Source: Streptomyces sp. NBC_01497
Lineage (GTDB): Bacteria; Actinomycetota; Actinomycetes; Streptomycetales; Streptomycetaceae
DNA: 64,000 bases
Assembly: GCF_036250695.1 (NCBI RefSeq)
Contig: NZ_CP109427.1
Coordinates: forward strand, 6,572,001 to 6,636,000
Direction of reading: 5' to 3'
The translations under genes and the position numbers were made by a program. The number at the start of each line of letters is the position of its first letter. Positions within the stretch are counted from its first letter, which is position 1. Under the pieces are notes generated by a model. The model had not been told where the DNA came from and searched no databases. It saw nothing but the letters and a program-made list of their open reading frames with translations. Positions 1 through 8,390 of the stretch are shown here, one piece after another.

Positions 1-1
1 C

Positions 2-445
2 GCCTCCACCGTGGAGAGCGACACGGCGGCCCTGCACGGCCTGGTCGCCGACATGATCGCGACCGGCGCCGACCTCCATGTGCTGCGGGACCCGACCCGC
101 GGTGGTGTCTCCGCCTCGCTCAACGAGATCGCCCGGGCCTCGGGCGTCGGGGTCGAGCTGGTGGAGCGGGACCTGCCGGTCCCCGAGACGGTCCGCGACG
201 CGTGCAGCCTGCTCGGTCTCGACCCGCTGCAGGTCGCCAACGAGGGCAAGCTGCTGGCGATCGTCCCCGCTCAGGCGGCGGACCGGGTGCTGGAGGCGAT
301 GCGGGCGCACCCGCTCGGCCGTTCGGCGTGCCGGATCGGCACCTGCCTGGCGGACCACCCCGGCATGGTCGTGGCCAGGACCGGCCTCGGGGGCACCCGG
401 GTGGTCCCGCAGCCCATCGGCGAGCAGCTGCCGAGGATCTGCTGA
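2..445 (+). CDS. hypE: Hydrogenase maturation protein HypE, C-terminal part (5' end outside window)
   Basis: This is the last 147 residues of a HypE/PurM-like (AIR synthase fold) protein; the reading frame is open at the left edge. HypE dehydrates the carbamoyl group on its own C-terminal cysteine to a thiocyanate, which supplies the CN ligands of [NiFe]-hydrogenase. The visible part is the C-terminal AIRS domain, including DPTRGG and NEGKLL segments, and it ends in the diagnostic PRIC-stop tail, so the cyanide-carrying cysteine is present and the gene looks functional. The next gene begins one base after the stop codon, which suggests an operon. The family assignment is sure; only the N-terminus is missing. 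Confidence 0.93.
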   Translation, partial: ASTVESDTAALHGLVADMIATGADLHVLRDPTRGGVSASLNEIARASGVGVELVERDLPVPETVRDACSLLGLDPLQVANEGKLLAIVPAQAADRVLEAMRAHPLGRSACRIGTCLADHPGMVVARTGLGGTRVVPQPIGEQLPRIC

Positions 446-446
446 G

Positions 447-1166
447 GTGAGCGCCGAGGGAGCGGTGCTGTTCGCGCGCTACGCCTACCCGCCCAACGAG
501 CTGGGCTACTGCGGTCCCGCCGACGCGTCCGCCCTCCTGCGGACCGAGGCCACCGACGGTATCGAGAGCCGCGCCCGGGAGTTCGAGGGCGCCTGGTGCT
601 ATCTGGAGTTCCTCGCGGAGAGCGCGGGTGTCGCCGACCCGCTGGACCCGTACGTCGTCGAGGCGTACTGGATCGGCAACGAACTGCTGGAGCGGGCCGA
701 CCCCGGGGCCCTGCTGGAGCGGATGCGGGACCGCTTCCGCGGCCAGCTCGGCGGCACCTGGCGCGAGGCGGGGGCCGGCGCGCGCGCCCACCACAGCTTC
801 CAGGTGTTCGACGTGTATCCGTGGGCCGGCCTGCTGGCCACGGCCGGCAGGGCGACCGCGCTGAACGTGCTCGACCAGTGCCGCATCCGTACGGGTGTGG
901 TGGTGGACGTCGACGGTGAGAGCGCCGTCGTCACGTCGCGGCCCCTGTTGTGGGACGCGGCGCGCGGGGTGCTGGCGCCGGGTGCGCCCCGGCGCCAGGC
1001 GGCCCGCTGGTCGACCGGCGGCAGGTCGCTCGTCGGCCGCGTGGCGCCGGGCGACCTGGTGGCGCTGCACTGGGACTGGATCTGCGACGTCATCACCGAG
1101 GGGCAGCGCGAATGGATCGAGCGCCTTGAGGAGCGCCGCCGCCCGCTCGCGGCGCCGGCGGCGTAG
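447..1166 (+). CDS. Conserved hydrogenase-locus protein (DUF6390-like)
   Basis: This 239-residue protein starts at a GTG one base after the hypE stop, so it is almost certainly co-transcribed with hypE. It has no signal peptide or membrane segment. It contains a conserved-looking run near residue 111 (HHSFQVFDVYPW) and an ALHWDWICD segment near the C-terminus. I recall actinobacterial proteins of this type next to hyp/hydrogenase genes under the label DUF6390, but that name is from memory. No catalytic motif is recognisable and the biochemical role is unknown. A structural or accessory function in hydrogenase assembly is inferred only from position. Confidence 0.8.
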   Translation: MSAEGAVLFARYAYPPNELGYCGPADASALLRTEATDGIESRAREFEGAWCYLEFLAESAGVADPLDPYVVEAYWIGNELLERADPGALLERMRDRFRGQLGGTWREAGAGARAHHSFQVFDVYPWAGLLATAGRATALNVLDQCRIRTGVVVDVDGESAVVTSRPLLWDAARGVLAPGAPRRQAARWSTGGRSLVGRVAPGDLVALHWDWICDVITEGQREWIERLEERRRPLAAPAA

Positions 1167-1246
1167 CGGCCCCTTGCTCCGGGGCGCGTCGCGGGCGTCA
1201 TGGTGCGCGGGGCAGGGCCCGGTACGGGCCTCACGCGCGCGGATGC

Positions 1247-1275
1247 GGTACGGGCCGGCGGTGCCGGTCCGTACC
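1247..1275. terminator. Bidirectional terminator hairpin
   Basis: A 13-bp stem (1247-1259 with 1263-1275, one G-U pair) closes a 3-base loop. It lies between the converging hydrogenase-locus gene and the MaoC gene. There is no T run, as is usual for Streptomyces terminators. Confidence 0.6.
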
Positions 1276-1344
1276 CGCCTCCGCGTCCGTATCCACGTCG
1301 CGCCCGCGGGCCGGCGCCGGCCGGTGACGCCCCCCGCGCGGGCC

Positions 1345-1809
1345 TCAGAAGTAGTAGCGGGAGACCGACTCGGCCACGCAGACCGGCTTGTCGCCGCCCT
1401 CGCGTTCGACGGTGACGCGCGCCGTCACCTGCACCGCGCCGCCGCCGACCTCCTTGACGTCCGTCAGCGCGCCCGTGGCCCGCAGCCGGGAGCCGACGGG
1501 GACCGGGGACGGGAAGCGGACCTTCTCGGTGCCGTAGTTGATCCCCATCTTCACGTTCCGCACGCTCAGCACCTGCGGCAGGAGCATCGGCAGCAGGGAC
1601 AGGGTCAGGTAGCCGTGCGCGATCGTGGTCCCGAACGGGCCGGCCGCCGCCTTCTCGGGGTCCACGTGGATCCACTGGTGGTCGCCGGTGGCGTCGGCGA
1701 ACAGGTCGATCCGCTTCTGGTCGATCTCCACCCACTCGCTGTACCCGAGCTGCTCGCCGATCCCGGCGTGCAGTTCCTCGGCGGAGGTGAAGGTCTTCGG
1801 CTCGGTCAT
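1345..1809 (-). CDS. MaoC-family (R)-specific enoyl-CoA hydratase-like protein
   Basis: This is a 154-residue single hot-dog-fold protein of the MaoC/NodN type. The hydratase-2 motif lies at about residues 41-52 (TGDHQWIHVDPE, with Asp43 and His48 as the likely catalytic pair) and is followed by the typical IAHGYLTLSL helix. Such proteins hydrate trans-2-enoyl-CoA to (R)-3-hydroxyacyl-CoA. The ATG at 1809 is chosen because the family starts just before the conserved region and the upstream in-frame codons look non-coding. A 12-bp TetR-type palindrome sits 21 bases upstream of the start and resembles sites in front of the SDR and kinase genes nearby. The hydratase is therefore probably part of the same acyl-CoA catabolic regulon. 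Confidence 0.9.
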   Translation of the reverse strand: MTEPKTFTSAEELHAGIGEQLGYSEWVEIDQKRIDLFADATGDHQWIHVDPEKAAAGPFGTTIAHGYLTLSLLPMLLPQVLSVRNVKMGINYGTEKVRFPSPVPVGSRLRATGALTDVKEVGGGAVQVTARVTVEREGGDKPVCVAESVSRYYF

Positions 1810-1829
1810 TCCCCGGCTCCCTGTCGTCG

Positions 1830-1841
1830 TACCGATCGGTA
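1830..1841. promoter_or_regulatory. TetR-type operator upstream of the MaoC gene
   Basis: This is a perfect 12-bp palindrome, TACCGATCGGTA, 21 bases upstream of the MaoC start. Its CCGA-YGG core recurs at 5112-5138 and 10729-10740, both in front of acyl-CoA genes. The likely ligand is the TetR protein at 7644-8240, which is an inference. Confidence 0.55.
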
Positions 1842-2706
1842 TGTGCGGGGCGAGTCGACGCCCCGACCGGCGCTGTCCAAGCGCTTGCTCAGGATGGTCG
1901 GGGCGCCGCTCTCCTGTCAACGAGGCCGCCGTGCCCGGGCACCCGCACCCGTAGGCTCCCGGGGGTCCTCCGCGTTCCCCAGGTCCACGTCCCCGCCGTC
2001 GGCCGGCTCTCGGCCCGCGGCGGGGCCGCCGTGTCGGCCCTGCGCCTGAACGAGGAACGCGTGCTGATCAGCAGCCGCAGGGCCTGTGGCAACCAGCGCC
2101 GCGACCCGCCTGACGCGCCGCGCCGCGTGGCCTTCGTGCGCGCGGCGCGCCCGCATCCCGCTCACGGCGGTCGGGGACGCGCTCGCCTAACCGCCCCAGG
2201 CCGCACACCCACCACCCAGGACCGGGCGCGGCTCTCGCGGGCCTGGCGCTGCGGACCCGACGAGCGGACCCGGCGGCTCGGCAGGCTGAAGGACCACCCG
2301 GCCGACTGCATCTGCCTCCCGCCGGCCACGTGCGTGCTGTCGCATCCGGACGATGTGATCGGCGGGCGCATCACCGGGTCGCGGCTGCTGCCGGGGCGAT
2401 GACGCGGACCCGGGTGAGAGGGACGTGCGGACGCGTCGCGTGGGTCGGGCGGAGCCTGCCGTGGCGGGTGTACGGGGACGGCGGGGCATGCGTGACGGGC
2501 GTACAGGGAGCAGGTGTGGGCGGCCGGTCGTAAGGGGGCGGCGGGGCGTGCGGTGACGACGGCGCCTGCCGTGACGGGCGTGCGGGGAACAGGTGCGGGT
2601 GGGCGGCCGTGCGGGGACGGACGTACCGGACACAGCGGTGGGGAGAAGCGGGCCGTGCTGCGCGCGCGTGACCCGCCGTGCCGTGCGCCGGCGGGATCAC
2701 CGGCGC
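1842..2706. other. Gene-poor interval
   Basis: I find no convincing gene in these 865 bases. Open frames exist on both strands, as expected at this GC content, but none has a ribosome-binding site, a recognisable family or consistent codon use. The right part (2466-2620) is built of degenerate direct repeats, described separately. Confidence 0.6.
2466..2620. repeat. Degenerate direct repeats
   Basis: A segment beginning CGTGACGGGCGTACAGGGAG at 2491 recurs with few changes at 2570-2609 (CGTGACGGGCGTGCGGGGAA). A second motif, tacggggacggcggggc, occurs around 2470 and, altered, around 2529 and 2610. The array lies just downstream of the zinc-ribbon gene and has no evident coding capacity. It looks like an eroded local duplication. 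Confidence 0.5.
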
Positions 2707-3318
2707 TCAGGCGGCGGTGAGTGCCTTGCCCCGGCCGTGCTTCGCGTGGGCGAGCGCCTCGGAGGTGAGGACCGGCTGGGGGACGACGATGCCGCAGCCC
2801 GTGCACACCGGGCCCGACCACGGCTCGTGCGTGAGGTCGGGGCGCCAGACGATCTCACGGGTCGCGCCGCACACCGGGCAGGTCTCGCCGGGTCCTGACT
2901 CCAGGCCGGCGATCAGCCTGCGCAGCACTTCGGCGAGCGAGTCGGAGGGGTGGATGCGGGGGTTGTCGCAGCGGGCCACGCCGTTGCCGCCCCAGGTGAG
3001 CCGGTGCCAGTCGTCGAAGCTCCCGGGCTGGCGGAGCCCGTCGTGCTTCTCGCGCTTGCGGCGTTCGGCGAAGTCCACCTCGTACTGCAGCCAGACCGCC
3101 CTGGCCTCTTCCAGTTCGTCGAGCGCCCCGACCAGACGGCCCGGCTCGGGCGACCTGTCCTCGGGTTCTATGCCGTGCCTCGCGCACAGGTGGTCCCACG
3201 TCGCCCGGTGCCCGTAGGGGGCGAACCTCTCCAGGCACTTGCGCAGTGAATACCGCCGCAAGGCCAGATCGCAGCGCGGGTCGCGGACTTGTCTCGCGAG
3301 ACTTCTGAACCCGGCCAT
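2707..3318 (-). CDS. Hypothetical protein with C-terminal zinc ribbon
   Basis: This 203-residue cytoplasmic protein begins at the ATG at 3318, with a GGAGGT box eight bases upstream; a GTG at 3321 is an alternative. The N-terminal two thirds are rich in charged and aromatic residues with no motif I recognise. The C-terminal part carries two CxxC knuckles, CPVC and CTGC, about 20 residues apart, typical of a zinc ribbon. It stands alone: a strong terminator at 3539-3578 separates it from the upstream NamZ gene. A nucleic-acid or protein-binding role is possible from the zinc ribbon, but I do not assign a function. Confidence 0.75.
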   Translation of the reverse strand: MAGFRSLARQVRDPRCDLALRRYSLRKCLERFAPYGHRATWDHLCARHGIEPEDRSPEPGRLVGALDELEEARAVWLQYEVDFAERRKREKHDGLRQPGSFDDWHRLTWGGNGVARCDNPRIHPSDSLAEVLRRLIAGLESGPGETCPVCGATREIVWRPDLTHEPWSGPVCTGCGIVVPQPVLTSEALAHAKHGRGKALTAA

Positions 3319-3690
3319 CACATGCCACCTCCGTCAGTGGATCTCCGGAACTCCGGCGTTGTGGAATGGACGTACGCCTGCCCCATTCGGCTCCATCAAA
3401 AAGAGGATTGCCGTGACGAATACGGGAGCGCCGACTTTTTTACCCGACGATGACCCCCGTGATCTGCGGCTTTACATCCGCATGACGACTGGCGTGCGAA
3501 AACTCCCCCCTTCGTTCACGCCATCCGTGCCCGCGCCCCGCGCCGGGCGCCGGGGAGTGCGATCCGGCGCCCGGCGCGTGCCGTGCGTGAGGGCGGCGTC
3601 GGGTAGGCGGCCCCGCGAACGGACAGTCCCGTCAGCCGCCCGGCCACGGGCACGTCATCGGGCGCGGTCCGTACCCGCGCTGCGGGCGGT
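3319..3690. other. Intergenic region with promoter of the zinc-ribbon gene
   Basis: These 372 bases hold the leader and promoter of the zinc-ribbon gene, including a stretch of unusually low GC at about 3395-3480 that is a likely promoter area. They also hold the terminator of the NamZ gene at 3539-3578. No gene is seen. Confidence 0.5.
3539..3578 (-). terminator. Terminator of the NamZ gene
   Basis: A perfect 15-bp GC stem (3539-3553 with 3564-3578) closes a 10-base loop. It lies about 110 bases downstream of the NamZ stop and before the next minus-strand gene. Confidence 0.7.
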
Positions 3691-4956
3691 TCAGCGGTAG
3701 AGGAGGTAGTGGCGGCGCACGGCACGGAACGCGGCGAGTTCCTTCTGCCAGGCGGCGACCACCTGGTCCGTGCTCGCGCCCGCGTCGATCATCGTGCCGA
3801 CCTGGTCCGAGCCGGTGAGGGTCGCGATGTCGTTGTCCGCGCGCCAGGCGAAGGCACCGTAGAGGCGCTTCGCGGTGATCAGCAGGGCGATGCCGGTACG
3901 GACCGCGTCGAACGCGTCCCGGTCGTGGACGTGAAGTTGCAGGCCGCCGACGGTCTTGCCGGTGAACTTGGAGAAGGTCGGCGCGAAGTACGCCTCGCGG
4001 AAGTGCACGCCGGGCAGGTTCTGCGCGGTCGCGGCCCTCGCCCACGCCGCGTCCAGACCCTCGGCCCCCAGCAGCTCGAAGGGGCGGGCCGTGCCGCGGC
4101 CCTCCGAGAGGTTGGTCGCCTCGAACATGCAGGTGCCCGGGTAGACCAACGCCGTGTCCGGGGTGGGCATGTTGGGGCTCGGCAGCACCCAGGGCAGCCC
4201 GGTTCCGTCGAAGTACATCGACCGCTGCCAGCCGGTCATCGTGACGGTCGTCAGGTCGGCCTTCTTCGTGAGGAACTCGCCGTTGTAGAGAGCGGCGAGC
4301 TCCGCGACCGTCATGCCGTGCTGCTGCGAGATCGGTTTGCGGCCTACGAAGGACGCGAACTCCTCGTGCAGCACGGGTCCGGTGGCCTCCCGCCCGGTGA
4401 CCGGGTTGGGCCGGTCCAGCACCACGAAGCGCTTGCCGGCCCGCGCCGCCGCCTCCATGCAGTCGTACAGCGTCCAGATGTACGTGTAGAAGCGGGCGCC
4501 CGCGTCCTGGATGTCGAAGACGACCGTGTCGACACCGGACTTCGTGAAGACATCCACCAGCGGCTGCCCGCTGACCTGGTAAGTGTCGTACACCGGCAGG
4601 CCGGTCGCCGGATCGGCCGAGGTGCCCTCGCCGCCGCCCGCCTGCGCGGTGCCGCGGAAGCCGTGCTCGGGGCCGAAGACCGCGACGAGGTCCACCCGGT
4701 CGTCCGCGTGCATCACGTCCACGATGTGGCGCACGTCGGACGTGATGCCCGTGGGGTTGGTGACGATCCCCACCTTCTGCCCGGCCAGCAGCCGGTACCC
4801 GTCCGCGCTCAGCCGGTCGAAGCCGGTGTGGACGCGGGAGCCGCCCGTGGCACCGTGCCGGGGCGCGACGGCCGTCGCGGGCCCGGCCGCCGCCACCGCC
4901 CCGGCGGCTCCCAGGGCGCCGCCCGCCGCGAGCAGACCTCGTCGGGACAGGTTCAT
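3691..4956 (-). CDS. namZ: NamZ-type exo-beta-N-acetylmuramidase (DUF1343), Tat-exported
   Basis: This 421-residue protein matches the DUF1343 family, which includes the Bacillus subtilis NamZ exo-beta-N-acetylmuramidase (GH171) that releases MurNAc from the non-reducing end of peptidoglycan fragments. The N-terminus MNLSRRGLLAAGG has a twin-arginine signal at Arg5-Arg6, followed by an Ala/Gly-rich hydrophobic stretch, so export through Tat is likely. Family-typical segments include GIVTNPTG, FGPEHGFRG, VFDIQDAGARFYTYIWT, VLDRPNP and PSPNMPT. The ATG at 4956 is preceded by GGAGGCGG; upstream in-frame codons would bury the Tat signal. It appears monocistronic. The cell-wall recycling or scavenging role is inferred from the family. 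Confidence 0.88.
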   Translation of the reverse strand: MNLSRRGLLAAGGALGAAGAVAAAGPATAVAPRHGATGGSRVHTGFDRLSADGYRLLAGQKVGIVTNPTGITSDVRHIVDVMHADDRVDLVAVFGPEHGFRGTAQAGGGEGTSADPATGLPVYDTYQVSGQPLVDVFTKSGVDTVVFDIQDAGARFYTYIWTLYDCMEAAARAGKRFVVLDRPNPVTGREATGPVLHEEFASFVGRKPISQQHGMTVAELAALYNGEFLTKKADLTTVTMTGWQRSMYFDGTGLPWVLPSPNMPTPDTALVYPGTCMFEATNLSEGRGTARPFELLGAEGLDAAWARAATAQNLPGVHFREAYFAPTFSKFTGKTVGGLQLHVHDRDAFDAVRTGIALLITAKRLYGAFAWRADNDIATLTGSDQVGTMIDAGASTDQVVAAWQKELAAFRAVRRHYLLYR

Positions 4957-4976
4957 GCCGCCGCCTCCGTGCCGCT

Positions 4977-5026
4977 GGAAACGATCAGTGCCGTAGGGTC
5001 CGGACCGGGGAAAACGATCATTGCTG
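4977..5026. repeat. Direct repeat in the NamZ promoter region
   Basis: GGAAACGATCAGTGCCG (4977-4993) recurs as GGGGAAAACGATCATTGCTG (5007-5026), 32 bases or about three helical turns apart. It lies directly upstream of the NamZ start, which fits paired binding sites for an unknown regulator. Confidence 0.35.
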
Positions 5027-5111
5027 TCATGCCCACGCACCGTAGTCCCCCGTGGTCCGGTACGGAATGAGGCCGTCGCGTCCGATCGGGCACCAAGCCT
5101 TCCCCGATGAC

Positions 5112-5138
5112 ATACCGACTGGTTAGTCTGCCAGTCGG
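5112..5138. promoter_or_regulatory. TetR-type operator upstream of the SDR-ligase-tetR operon
   Basis: The sequence ATACCGACTGGTTAGT is followed by CCAGTCGG, giving an inverted pair CCGACTGG (5115-5122) and CCAGTCGG (5131-5138) with eight bases between. It lies 46-70 bases upstream of the SDR start and resembles the sites at 1830 and 10729. Autoregulation by the operon's own TetR is likely. Confidence 0.55.
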
Positions 5139-5183
5139 ACGTGTCAGCAACACGGCCGACGAGCAGCCGAAGGGCAGGTGCCG

Positions 5184-5957
5184 ATGGAAGGCTTCGAGGG
5201 CGCGAGGGTCGTCGTGAGCGGAGCGGGGGGCGGCATCGGAGCCGCGCTCGCCCGCAGGTTCGCCGCCGGGGGCGCCAGGGTCGCCGTCAACGACCTCGAC
5301 GCCGCGAAAGCCGCCGCCGTCGCGGCCGGGATCGGCGGCGTCGCGGTCCCCGGGGACGCGGCCACGACCATCGGCCAGGCCCGCGAAGCACTCGGCGGCC
5401 GGGTCGACGTCTACTGCGCCAACGCCGGTGTGGGCACCGGCGGCGACCCCATGACGGACGACGACGTGTGGCAGAGCGCCTGGGACGTCAACGTCATGGC
5501 ACACGTACGGGCCTGCCGGGCGCTGCTGCCCGCGTGGCTGGAGCGCGGTGAGGGACGGTTCGTCTCCACGGTCTCGGCAGCCGGGCTGCTGACGATGCTC
5601 GGCGCCGCGCCCTACAGCGTCACCAAGCACGGCGCGCTCGCCTTCGCCGAATGGCTCTCGCTCACCTACCGCCACCGCGGCCTGCGCGTGCACGCCATCT
5701 GCCCGCAGGGCGTCCGCACGGACATGCTCGCGGCGTCCGGCGAGGCGGGGCGCCTGATGCTGGCCCCGGACGCGATCGAGCCGGACGCGGTGGCCGACGC
5801 GCTCTTCACGGCCATGGCCGAGGACCGCTTCCTCGTCCTGCCGCACCCCGAGGCCGGCCGGTTCGCGCAGGCGCGCGCCGCCGACCCGGACCGCTGGCTC
5901 GCGACGATGAACCACTACCAGCAGAAGCTGGAGACACGGGAAGGGGTCACCGAGTGA
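5184..5957 (+). CDS. Short-chain dehydrogenase/reductase (acyl-CoA catabolic cluster)
   Basis: This is a 257-residue classical SDR. The cofactor motif GAGGGIG is near residue 12, NAG is near residue 81, and the catalytic S-YxxxK set is present (STVSAAG, then YSVTK). The likely reaction is NAD(P)-dependent oxidation of a hydroxyacyl intermediate. The ATG at 5184 is preferred over a GTG two codons earlier because of its spacing from the GGGCAGG box. Its stop overlaps the start of the acyl-CoA ligase by four bases (GTGA), and a tetR gene follows, so the three form one operon. In the Pseudomonas levulinate locus an SDR sits with the ligase in the same way; the substrate here is inferred. Confidence 0.88.
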   Translation: MEGFEGARVVVSGAGGGIGAALARRFAAGGARVAVNDLDAAKAAAVAAGIGGVAVPGDAATTIGQAREALGGRVDVYCANAGVGTGGDPMTDDDVWQSAWDVNVMAHVRACRALLPAWLERGEGRFVSTVSAAGLLTMLGAAPYSVTKHGALAFAEWLSLTYRHRGLRVHAICPQGVRTDMLAASGEAGRLMLAPDAIEPDAVADALFTAMAEDRFLVLPHPEAGRFAQARAADPDRWLATMNHYQQKLETREGVTE

Positions 5958-7615
5958 CCGCGTCGATCTACGCCGCCAAGCCCTGGCTGGGGATACTCAA
6001 CGAGGCGCAGCGGGCACCGATCACCCCGGCCGACTCGGTCGTGCACGCCTTCCGCGAGTCGGCCGCCGGGGCCCCGGACCGGGCCGCCGTCGTCTACTTC
6101 GACGGCCGGCTCGGCTACCGGGAGGCCGACGAGCTCAGTGACTCCGTCGCGGGCCACCTCGCCGCGCGGGGCCTGGCCCGCGGCGAGCGGGTCGCGATCA
6201 TGCTGCAGAACAGCCCCCAGTTCGTCCTCGCGCTGCTCGGCGCGTGGAAGGCCGGGGCGATCGTCGTCCCGCTCAACCCCATGTACAAGTCCGCCGAGGT
6301 CGGTCACGTCCTCGGCGACGCGGACGTCTCCGCGCTGATCTGCTCGGACCGCGCCTGGGAGGCCTACCTGCGCGACACGGCCGCCGGATCGCCGGTGCGC
6401 ATCGCGCTGACCACCAGCGAGCTCGACCTCCAGACGCGTGACGACCGCCGGGTCCTCGGCTTCGAACGGTTCCCGGTGGCACAGGACGCCGACGACCTGC
6501 TCGCCGTGGCGCGCAGCGGCCTGCCCGCCCCGGGCGGACGGGACCCCGGCCCCGGCGACACCGCGCTCATCAGCTACACCTCGGGCACCAGCGGCCGCCC
6601 GAAGGGCGCGATGAACTCCCATCGCAACATCATGTTCAACGCCGAGCGGCAGGCCACAGGACAGGGCCTCGCGGAAGGCTCCTGCTACTTCGCGCTGGCC
6701 CCGCTGTTCCACATCACCGGCATGGTCTGCGAGCTCGCGGCCTGCTTCGCCAACGCCGGCACCCTCGCCCTCGCCTACCGCTTCGAGGCGGGCGTGGTGC
6801 TGGACGCCTTCGTCGAGCACCGGCCCGCCTACACCGTGGGCCCCTCCACCGCGTTCATGGCGCTCGCCGCGCACCCGGACGTCACCCCCGCCCACTTCGC
6901 GTCCTTCGAGCAGATCAGCTCGGGCGGCGCGCCGCTGCCGCCGGCGCTCGTGGAGAAGTTCCGCGCCGCGCTCGGCCCCTACGTCCACAACGGCTACGGC
7001 CTCACCGAGTGCACCGCGCCGTGCGCGTCCGTCCCGCCGGGCGTCGAGGCGCCCGTCGACCCCGAGTCGGGCACACTCGCCGTGGGAGTGCCGGGGCCCG
7101 ACACCGTGGTGCGCATCCTCGACGACACCGGCGCCGAGGTGCCGTTCGGCACGCAGGGCGAGATCGCCGTGAGCGGCCCGCAGGTCGTCTCCGGCTACTG
7201 GCACCTGCCGGAAGCCACGGCGGAGGCCTTCCCCGGCGGGGAACTGCTCACCGGCGACATCGGCTTCATGGACGCCGCCGGCTGGCTGTACGTGGTCGAC
7301 CGCAAGAAGGACATGATCAACGCGTCCGGCTTCAAGGTGTGGCCGCGCGAGGTCGAGGACGTGCTGTACACCCACCCCGCGGTGCGCGAGGCCGCCGTGG
7401 TCGGCGTCCCCGACGACTACCGGGGCGAGACGGTCAAGGCGTACGTCAGCCTGCGGCCCGGCGCGGACGTGGATGGTGACGAGGTCGCCACGTACTGCAA
7501 GGAGCGGCTCGCCGCGTACAAGTACCCGCGGGTGGTCGAGATCCTGCCCGAGCTGCCCAAGACCAGCAGTGGGAAGATCCTCAGGCGGGAGCTGCGTTCA
7601 CGTAGGGACGCCTAG
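5954..7615 (+). CDS. Acyl-CoA synthetase (AMP-binding, FadD-like)
   Basis: This 553-residue ANL-superfamily ligase activates a carboxylic acid to its CoA thioester through an acyl-AMP. Motifs appear in order: the P-loop-like SYTSGTSGRPKGA near residue 207, GYGLTEC near residue 348, the hinge segment GDIGFMD with VDRKKDMINASGFKVWP near residues 434-462, and the C-terminal lysine motif PKTSSGKILRRE. The GTG start at 5954 overlaps the SDR stop. It has no membrane segment. It sits between the SDR and tetR genes and opposite the dehydrogenase/kinase pair, so it probably activates the acid that this cluster degrades. Chain length and hydroxylation of the substrate cannot be read from the sequence. 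Confidence 0.93.
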   Translation: MTASIYAAKPWLGILNEAQRAPITPADSVVHAFRESAAGAPDRAAVVYFDGRLGYREADELSDSVAGHLAARGLARGERVAIMLQNSPQFVLALLGAWKAGAIVVPLNPMYKSAEVGHVLGDADVSALICSDRAWEAYLRDTAAGSPVRIALTTSELDLQTRDDRRVLGFERFPVAQDADDLLAVARSGLPAPGGRDPGPGDTALISYTSGTSGRPKGAMNSHRNIMFNAERQATGQGLAEGSCYFALAPLFHITGMVCELAACFANAGTLALAYRFEAGVVLDAFVEHRPAYTVGPSTAFMALAAHPDVTPAHFASFEQISSGGAPLPPALVEKFRAALGPYVHNGYGLTECTAPCASVPPGVEAPVDPESGTLAVGVPGPDTVVRILDDTGAEVPFGTQGEIAVSGPQVVSGYWHLPEATAEAFPGGELLTGDIGFMDAAGWLYVVDRKKDMINASGFKVWPREVEDVLYTHPAVREAAVVGVPDDYRGETVKAYVSLRPGADVDGDEVATYCKERLAAYKYPRVVEILPELPKTSSGKILRRELRSRRDA

Positions 7616-7643
7616 CGACGCGAACGGGAAAGGGTGGTGGCTC

Positions 7644-8240
7644 ATGGCCAGGACGACGGGGGGCGACGGCGCCACGCCGGTGCCCCAGCGGCTGCTGGCC
7701 GCCGCCACCCGGCTCTTCGCGGAGCAGGGCTACGACCGCACCTCCGTGCAGGAGATCGTGGAGGCCGCCGGCGTCACCAAGGGCGCGCTCTACCACTACT
7801 TCGGCTCGAAGGAAGACCTCCTGCAGGAGGTCTACGCGCGGGTGCTGCGGCTCCAGCAGGAGCGCCTCGACGCCTACGCGGACGCCGACGAGCCCGTCGA
7901 GAAGCGGCTGCGCGACGCGGCGGCCGACGTCGTCGTGACGACCATCGACAACCTCGACGACGCGTCGATCTTCTTCCGCTCGATGCACCACCTGAGTCCG
8001 GAGAAGAACAAGCAGGTGCGGATGGAGCGCCGCCGCTACCACGAGCGTTTCCGCGACCTCGTCGAGGAGGGGCAGCAAAGCGGTGTCTTCTCCACGGCGA
8101 CCCCCCCGGACCTCGTGGTGGACTACCACTTCGGCTCGATCCACCACCTGTCCACGTGGTACCGCCCCGAGGGCCCGCTCACGCCACGCGAGGTCGCCGA
8201 CCACCTCGCCGACCTGCTGCTGCGGGCCCTGCGGCCCTGA
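7644..8240 (+). CDS. TetR-family transcriptional regulator
   Basis: This 198-residue repressor carries a typical N-terminal TetR helix-turn-helix: residues about 13-60 read RLLAAATRLFAEQGYDRTSV through GVTKGALYHYFGSKEDLL. The C-terminal ligand domain is helical with no assigned family. The ATG at 7644 follows an AAAGGGTGG box. It is the third gene of the SDR-ligase operon. Three similar palindromes lie in front of that operon, the MaoC gene and the kinase-dehydrogenase pair, so this protein is the obvious candidate for a shared repressor relieved by an acyl-CoA. That link is an inference. Confidence 0.92.
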   Translation: MARTTGGDGATPVPQRLLAAATRLFAEQGYDRTSVQEIVEAAGVTKGALYHYFGSKEDLLQEVYARVLRLQQERLDAYADADEPVEKRLRDAAADVVVTTIDNLDDASIFFRSMHHLSPEKNKQVRMERRRYHERFRDLVEEGQQSGVFSTATPPDLVVDYHFGSIHHLSTWYRPEGPLTPREVADHLADLLLRALRP

Positions 8241-8337
8241 CGGGCAGGGGACGGCCGCACCGGATTCCGGAGCGCGGCGTCCGCACCGACGGGCGCGGGG
8301 CTGCAGCCTCGCGTCACGCGCCACCGGTGCCGCGACA

Positions 8338-8367
8338 GGCGGCGGGCCGATGGCGTCACCCGCCGCC
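8338..8367. terminator. Bidirectional terminator hairpin
   Basis: A 9-bp perfect stem (8338-8346 with 8359-8367) lies between the converging tetR and acyl-CoA dehydrogenase genes. Confidence 0.5.
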
Positions 8368-8390
8368 GCCCCGCCGCCGCCCCGGGACCG

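Noticed and set aside
78..1166. Long open frame beginning inside hypE
   Set aside because: It only becomes a real gene from the GTG at 447; the upstream part is out-of-frame hypE sequence.
2031..2402. 123-codon plus-strand frame in the gene-poor gap
   Set aside because: No ribosome-binding site, no family resemblance and Arg/Pro-rich composition typical of a chance frame at high GC.
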